Shown in pieces: positions 5,468 through 8,158 of a DNA stretch of 8,158 nt (its first letter is position 1; every line of letters starts with the position of its first letter). Source of the stretch: 01-FULL-43-15b sp964472675 (GTDB lineage: Bacteria > Patescibacteriota > Microgenomatia > UBA8517 > UBA10165). Below the pieces are notes generated by a model. It did no database searches. It had not been told where the DNA came from and saw only the letters and a list, made by a program, of their open reading frames with translations. The stretch lies in NCBI GenBank assembly GCA_964472675.1, contig CAYYLO010000023.1:1-8158 (forward strand), read 5' to 3'. Both the position numbers and the translations under genes were made by a program.

Positions 5468-5540
5468 TGGCTATTCCACCGGTTTCGAAAACCGGCGCTC
5501 AGCAATGGGCTTGTGGGTTCGAGTCCCACCCCCACCGCCA
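5453..5540 (+). tRNA. tRNA-Ser, anticodon CGA, with encoded CCA
   Basis: A type II tRNA. The acceptor GGTGGGG (5453-5459) pairs with CCCCACC (5530-5536); the discriminator is G5537, then CCA at 5538-5540. It is the only tRNA here with an encoded CCA. The anticodon arm is CCGGT-TTCGAAA-ACCGG (reads UCG), the T arm GTGGG-TTCGAGT-CCCAC. The bases at 5495-5532 match tRNA-Ser(TGA) exactly. Its first 15 nt overlap the Nudix CDS. A recombinase remnant lies downstream, making this tRNA a candidate attachment site. Confidence 0.95.
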
Positions 5541-5824
5541 AGTTTTACATTCAGCGAAATTGAAAGATGTTGCCTCGGCGCAAAGCGCCTAGGTATGGTG
5601 TTTTCCCGCAATTTTGAAGGCATTTTTGAAATCACACACCAGCATGCGGTTGACAATGCGGAAGTCCGAACCAATTATTGCTCTTTCGCCCAAAGAGACG
5701 AATTTTTTCCTCATCTCAAAAATTCTTTAGCAATTTTGAACGGTAAAGTCGGTCAATCTGGTACTTCCTTTTGCCAAGCAGTTCTGAAACCGTCCTACCA
5801 CGAAGTGGCAAGGTCTTTTAGTTC
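5541..5824. other. Noncoding spacer between tRNA-Ser(CGA) and recombinase remnant
   Basis: No convincing gene is seen on either strand. The stretch holds an imperfect GC-rich hairpin (CCTCGGCGC, AAA loop, GCGCCTAGG at 5573-5593, one mismatch) and the terminator-like hairpin annotated separately. A 41-codon minus-strand frame (5714-5589) has no recognisable features. The spacer may be decayed mobile-element DNA. Confidence 0.5.
5794..5820 (+). terminator. Possible intrinsic terminator
   Basis: CCTACCAC (5794-5801), a GAA loop and GTGGCAAGG (5805-5813) form an 8-bp stem with two G-T wobbles, followed on the plus strand by TCTTTTA and further T-rich sequence. It would end transcription from the operon that finishes with tRNA-Ser(CGA), about 250 nt upstream. 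The tail is interrupted, so this is tentative. Confidence 0.4.
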
Positions 5825-6244
5825 TTATCTCTCGAGCCAGATGGGACGCTTAAGGCACAAAGCGTCCTTTTTTGTTGGTTTGTCGGGCAATTCTGCATGT
5901 TCGAAAGTTTCTTTTTCAAAACTCTCCAAATTTTCCACTTTAGAACAATTGGTTTGGTCGACTGCTTCTGATAGGATCCTAAATGCCTTGGAGTATTCCC
6001 AACTGAGTTTACCTTCGTTGAGGGTTAACTTGGCGAAGACCAGCCGGATCAGAGCTCGTTGTTCGTCTAACATATCCTTCTTTTTGGCGGTAACGTAGAT
6101 ATCTCTGGCTCGTTGAGAGAGTTCATAGAGATTGATGCCAAAGTTTAGGTAGCCAGAGTGCTGGCGGTTGAAAAATTGGCAACTATTTTGTATGCTAGTG
6201 TCATCACTTGGTAAGTAATGTACATATGGAAAAACTCTTAAAAC
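5825..6244 (-). pseudogene. Serine recombinase (resolvase/integrase) C-terminal remnant
   Basis: The minus-strand frame is open from just after a TGA (6247-6245) to TAA before 5825, but offers no ATG/GTG/TTG until an internal ATG at 6073. From about 6165 the translation reads like the C-terminal coiled-coil of large serine recombinases: Y-L-N-F-G-I-N-L-Y-E-L-S-Q-R-A-R-D-I-Y, then R-A-L-I-R-L-V-F-A-K-L-T-L and E-Y-S-K-A-F-R-I-L-S-E-A-V-D, ending R-P-I-W-L-E-R. The catalytic serine domain, the recombinase domain and the zinc ribbon are missing, so this cannot be a working enzyme. The 5' part is overlapped and probably displaced by the divergent HTH gene, which starts at 6226. It marks an old integration next to tRNA-Ser(CGA). 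The homology is from recognition of the family pattern, not a search. Confidence 0.68.
6168..6196 (+). promoter_or_regulatory. Possible promoter for the HTH-rhuM-hsdM cluster
   Basis: TTGAAA (6168-6173, 5/6) and TATGCT (6191-6196, 4/6) are separated by 17 bp on the plus strand, giving a predicted start near 6203, about 23 nt before the ATG at 6226. It lies inside the recombinase remnant, as expected if the cluster arrived later or evolved its promoter there. The match is moderate only. Confidence 0.35.
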
Positions 6245-6393
6245 TCAGAGAAGCGGCGGAGATACTGAGCGTTCACCCCAACACTCTTCGTCTTTGGGAC
6301 CGTAAGGGTATTTTGGTAGCGGTGCGCATTGGGGAGAAGAAAATCAGACGCTACCGTCTTGAGGATATTAAGAGGTTTATTAAAAAGAAATAA
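6226..6393 (+). CDS. Small MerR/excisionase-like helix-turn-helix protein
   Basis: 55 residues from the ATG at 6226; an upstream in-frame TTG at 6208 is possible but weaker. The protein is a single winged HTH of the MerR/HTH_17 type: K-L-R-E-A-A-E-I-L-S-V-H-P-N-T-L-R-L-W-D-R-K-G (about 6-28) carries the two DNA-binding helices, followed by a wing with R-I-G-E-K-K-I-R-R-Y-R and a last helix, L-E-D-I-K-R-F-I-K-K-K. This domain occurs in phage excisionases, IS607-type recombinase N-termini and small regulators. The stop is 1 nt before the rhuM ATG, so the two are coupled. It may regulate the downstream restriction-modification cluster or be the recombination directionality factor of the lost element; the sequence does not decide. 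Confidence 0.8.
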   Translation: MEKLLKLREAAEILSVHPNTLRLWDRKGILVAVRIGEKKIRRYRLEDIKRFIKKK

Positions 6394-6394
6394 T

Positions 6395-7414
6395 ATGGCA
6401 AACGAATTACAAAAACTCAGCAACTTTGTCATTTTCCAAACCGAAGAGGGAAAAGTAAATATTGATGTATTTTTTGCCGATGAAACTTTATGGTTGACTC
6501 AAAAAGTAATGGCGGAGCTATTTAATACTACTAAGCAGAATATTAGCTTGCATTTAAAAAACATTTTCGATGAGGGAGAGTTGGAGGAGAATTCAGTTGT
6601 CAAGGAATTCTTGACAACTGCCACTGATGGTAAATCGTATAGAACCTTATTTTATTCGCTCGATGTAATCATTGCCGTTGGCTACCGCGTCAATTCAAAT
6701 CGAGCAACCAAATTTAGAATCTGGGCAACTGATGTATTGCACAATTTTATCCTCAAAGGGTTTGTCTTGGATGATGAGAGATTAAAGCAAATCAGGCATT
6801 TTGGTCAGGACTACTTCGATGAATTGCTGGAGAGAATTCGAGAAATTCGTGCCAGTGAGCGCAGGTTTTATCAGAAAATAACTGATATTTATGCTTTGTC
6901 AGCGGATTATGACAAAGATTCCAAAACCACCAAGGAATTTTTTGCCACAGTGCAGAATAAACTCCATTGGGCAATAACTGGCAAAACCGCGGCGGAGATA
7001 ATCTACACAGAAGCCGATGCCAGGAAGGCCTTTATGGGCCTAAAGACTTGGAAAAACTCTCCTAAGAGAAAAATACTACAAAGTGACATCGCGATTGCTA
7101 AAAATTACCTGAGTGAAAAACATATCGAACAGCTAAACCGTTTAGTTTCTTCTTACCTCGATCTGGCTGAAGACAGAGCGATACGGGGAATTGTGATGAA
7201 CATGCAAGATTGGGCGGATTTTCTCAACCGGTTTTTGGAATTGTCTGAGTATCCAATCCTGAACCACAAAGGAACCATCTCTGCTGAGCAAGCCTTATTG
7301 AAAGCCAAGGCAGAGTATGAAAAATTCCGGGTGGAGCAGGATGAAAAGTATGTCTCTGACTTTGATCGGGTGGTGAAAAGGTTGGTTAAAGGAGAAAAGA
7401 AAAGACAAAAATAA
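6395..7414 (+). CDS. rhuM: RhuM family protein
   Basis: 339 residues from the ATG at 6395 (TAA-T-ATG junction with the upstream HTH gene, likely translational coupling). It has the hallmarks of the RhuM family (COG3943): a beta-rich start with T-E-E-G-K-V-N-I-D-V, then L-W-L-T-Q-K-V-M-A-E-L-F at 32-43 and an HTH-like K-Q-N-I-S-L-H-L-K-N-I-F at 47-58. These are followed by G-E-L-E-E-N-S-V-V at 61-69, T-D-G-K-S-Y at 77-82, Y-S-L-D-V-I-I-A-V-G-Y-R-V at 87-99 and F-R-I-W-A-T at 107-112. The C-terminal half includes G-K-T-A-A-E-I-I-Y (196-204). The family was named from a Salmonella pathogenicity island; its biochemistry is unclear, and it often sits beside type I restriction-modification genes, as here. 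Length fits the family. A perfect inverted repeat lies within codons 67-76. Confidence 0.87.
   Translation: MANELQKLSNFVIFQTEEGKVNIDVFFADETLWLTQKVMAELFNTTKQNISLHLKNIFDEGELEENSVVKEFLTTATDGKSYRTLFYSLDVIIAVGYRVNSNRATKFRIWATDVLHNFILKGFVLDDERLKQIRHFGQDYFDELLERIREIRASERRFYQKITDIYALSADYDKDSKTTKEFFATVQNKLHWAITGKTAAEIIYTEADARKAFMGLKTWKNSPKRKILQSDIAIAKNYLSEKHIEQLNRLVSSYLDLAEDRAIRGIVMNMQDWADFLNRFLELSEYPILNHKGTISAEQALLKAKAEYEKFRVEQDEKYVSDFDRVVKRLVKGEKKRQK
6594..6620. repeat. Perfect 11-bp-arm inverted repeat inside rhuM
   Basis: CAGTTGTCAAG (6594-6604), loop GAATT, CTTGACAACTG (6610-6620), with no mismatches over 22 paired bases. Each arm contains TTGACA on one strand. It lies in coding sequence near the protein's N-terminal HTH region. 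It could be an operator, an mRNA hairpin or chance. Confidence 0.9.
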
Positions 7415-7446
7415 ATCCATCGATCTCGATGAAAATAAGAATATAA

Positions 7447-8158
7447 ATGACTATGACAAACAGCAACAAACAATCGACAGCTAATCTTGGCTTTGAAGCA
7501 AAATTATGGGCAGCAGCGGATAAACTTCGTGGACACATGGATCCTTCCGAATACAAACATGTGGCGTTGGGTTTGATATTCCTCAAATATATCTCCGATT
7601 CTTTTGAAGAAACATATCGATCAATCAAAAATGATAAAGACGCATTTGAGGGTGAATGGGAAGATAAAGATGCATACAAGGCCAGAAATATCTTTTGGGT
7701 TCCAGAGATTGCCCGTTGGGAATATCTCAAACAAAACGCTAAGAAACCAGAAATAGGCAAGATTGTGGACGATGCCATGATAGCCATTGAAAAGGAGAAC
7801 CCAAGTCTTAAAGGTGTTTTGCCGAAAAGCTATGCCCGTCCCGATTTGAATAAGCAACGGCTTGGTGAAATTATTGACATTTTTAGCTCTCTTGGATTGG
7901 GAGATTCGCAAGCTAAATCAAAAGATATTCTTGGTAGAGTTTATGAGTATTTCATCGGCAGATTCGCCAGTGCCGAGGGCAAAGGTGGCGGTGAATTCTA
8001 TACGCCTGCGTCAGTCGTTAAGCTCCTTGTACAAATGATAGAGCCGTACAAAGGCCGAGTTTACGATCCATGTTGCGGTAGTGGCGGAATGTTTGTACAA
8101 AGTGAGCGGTTTTTGGAAGAGCGTGGGGGTAAAGTTGGCGACATTTCTGTTTATGGCC
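7447..8158 (+). CDS. hsdM: Type I restriction-modification methyltransferase subunit HsdM, N-terminal part
   Basis: 237 codons from the ATG at 7447 (a second in-frame ATG is at 7453), open to the window edge. The gene follows rhuM by 32 nt. The N-terminal helical domain typical of HsdM is present: L-G-F-E-A-K-L-W-A-A-A-D-K-L-R at about 14-28, then Y-K-H-V-A-L-G-L-I-F-L-K-Y-I-S at 38-52. Later comes L-G-R-V-Y-E-Y-F-I-G-R-F-A (about 163-175) and G-G-G-E-F-Y-T-P (about 180-187). The SAM-binding motif I, VYDPCCGSGGMF, is at about 207-218. The catalytic N/D-P-P-F/Y motif lies beyond the window. HsdM makes N6-methyladenine and forms the modification complex with HsdS; hsdS and hsdR are expected further downstream. 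No strong Shine-Dalgarno is visible. A short hairpin, CATCG-ATCT-CGATG (7418-7431), lies in the rhuM-hsdM gap. Confidence 0.93.
   Translation, partial: MTMTNSNKQSTANLGFEAKLWAAADKLRGHMDPSEYKHVALGLIFLKYISDSFEETYRSIKNDKDAFEGEWEDKDAYKARNIFWVPEIARWEYLKQNAKKPEIGKIVDDAMIAIEKENPSLKGVLPKSYARPDLNKQRLGEIIDIFSSLGLGDSQAKSKDILGRVYEYFIGRFASAEGKGGGEFYTPASVVKLLVQMIEPYKGRVYDPCCGSGGMFVQSERFLEERGGKVGDISVYG

Noticed and set aside
5305..5674. Minus-strand frames (78 and 67 codons) over tRNA-Ser(CGA) and the Nudix end
   Set aside because: Antisense to tRNA-Ser(CGA), giving the same false peptide, plus noncoding spacer.
5589..5714. 41-codon minus-strand frame between the tRNA and the recombinase remnant
   Set aside because: No recognisable domain, no ribosome site and no promoter; too short to support.
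5454..6098. A 214-codon plus-strand frame after the Nudix gene
   Set aside because: It begins inside the tRNA and runs antisense to the recombinase remnant; composition is Ser/Phe-rich with no domain. The minus-strand reading shows real recombinase features.
7418..7431. Hairpin between rhuM and hsdM as a terminator
   Set aside because: The stem is only 5 bp with no T tract after it on the plus strand, and hsdM continues the operon in the same direction.

Overview
The window looks like chromosome from a small-genome bacterium, most likely a member of the Patescibacteria/CPR (inference). The grounds are very tight gene packing, several start codons sitting at or within a few bases of the predicted transcription start (leaderless or near-leaderless mRNAs with no Shine-Dalgarno), tRNA genes that mostly lack an encoded CCA, a free-standing HTH+LAGLIDADG protein, and a RhuM plus type I restriction-modification locus. 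TGA is used as a normal stop (end of the LAGLIDADG gene and of the membrane protein gene), so lineages that recode UGA to glycine are unlikely.

Layout. (1) 1-2410: the end of a ComF-type phosphoribosyltransferase gene (+) overlaps convergently, by 50 bp, a ParB-like gene (-). The ParB-like gene lies directly downstream of a VapBC toxin-antitoxin pair whose promoter has a palindrome filling its spacer. (2) 2411-4000: a minus-strand tRNA transcription unit ordered Ser(GCU), Ser(UGA), a decayed Arg tRNA, Arg(CCG), an HTH+LAGLIDADG endonuclease-like gene with its own promoter, and Ser(GGA). A fragment resembling a tRNA-Ser 3' end lies beyond it. (3) 4001-4025: a perfect inverted repeat whose arms are both extended -10 boxes, apparently a back-to-back promoter for the tRNA unit (-) and the next operon (+). 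(4) 4026-5540: a plus-strand operon alternating proteins and tRNAs: two-TM membrane protein, tRNA-Arg(GCG), Nudix-like protein, canonical Nudix hydrolase, tRNA-Ser(CGA). Gaps are 0-6 nt, and the last CDS overlaps the last tRNA by 15 nt. (5) 5541-6244: a noncoding stretch, then the C-terminal remnant of a large serine recombinase (-). (6) 6226-8158: an accessory, defence-type cluster (+): a small MerR/excisionase-like HTH protein, a RhuM-family protein, and the N-terminal 237 codons of HsdM, running off the window.

How the parts fit together. All four anticodons needed to read the six serine codons (GGA, UGA, CGA, GCU) lie within 3.1 kb, with two arginine tRNAs and an arginine tRNA relic. This tRNA region has collected selfish or mobile-type genes (LAGLIDADG protein, recombinase remnant, restriction-modification cargo), as expected of a tRNA-linked integration hotspot. 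In the plus-strand tRNA/protein operon, tRNA processing must also shape the mRNAs: one cleavage should create a start codon almost at the 5' end, and another should remove a stop codon. No obviously new enzymatic system is visible. The most unusual features are the serine-tRNA cluster with its palindromic divergent promoter, the mRNA/tRNA overlaps, the ParB-like protein with a Cys/His insertion, and a perfect 11-bp-arm inverted repeat inside the RhuM gene.
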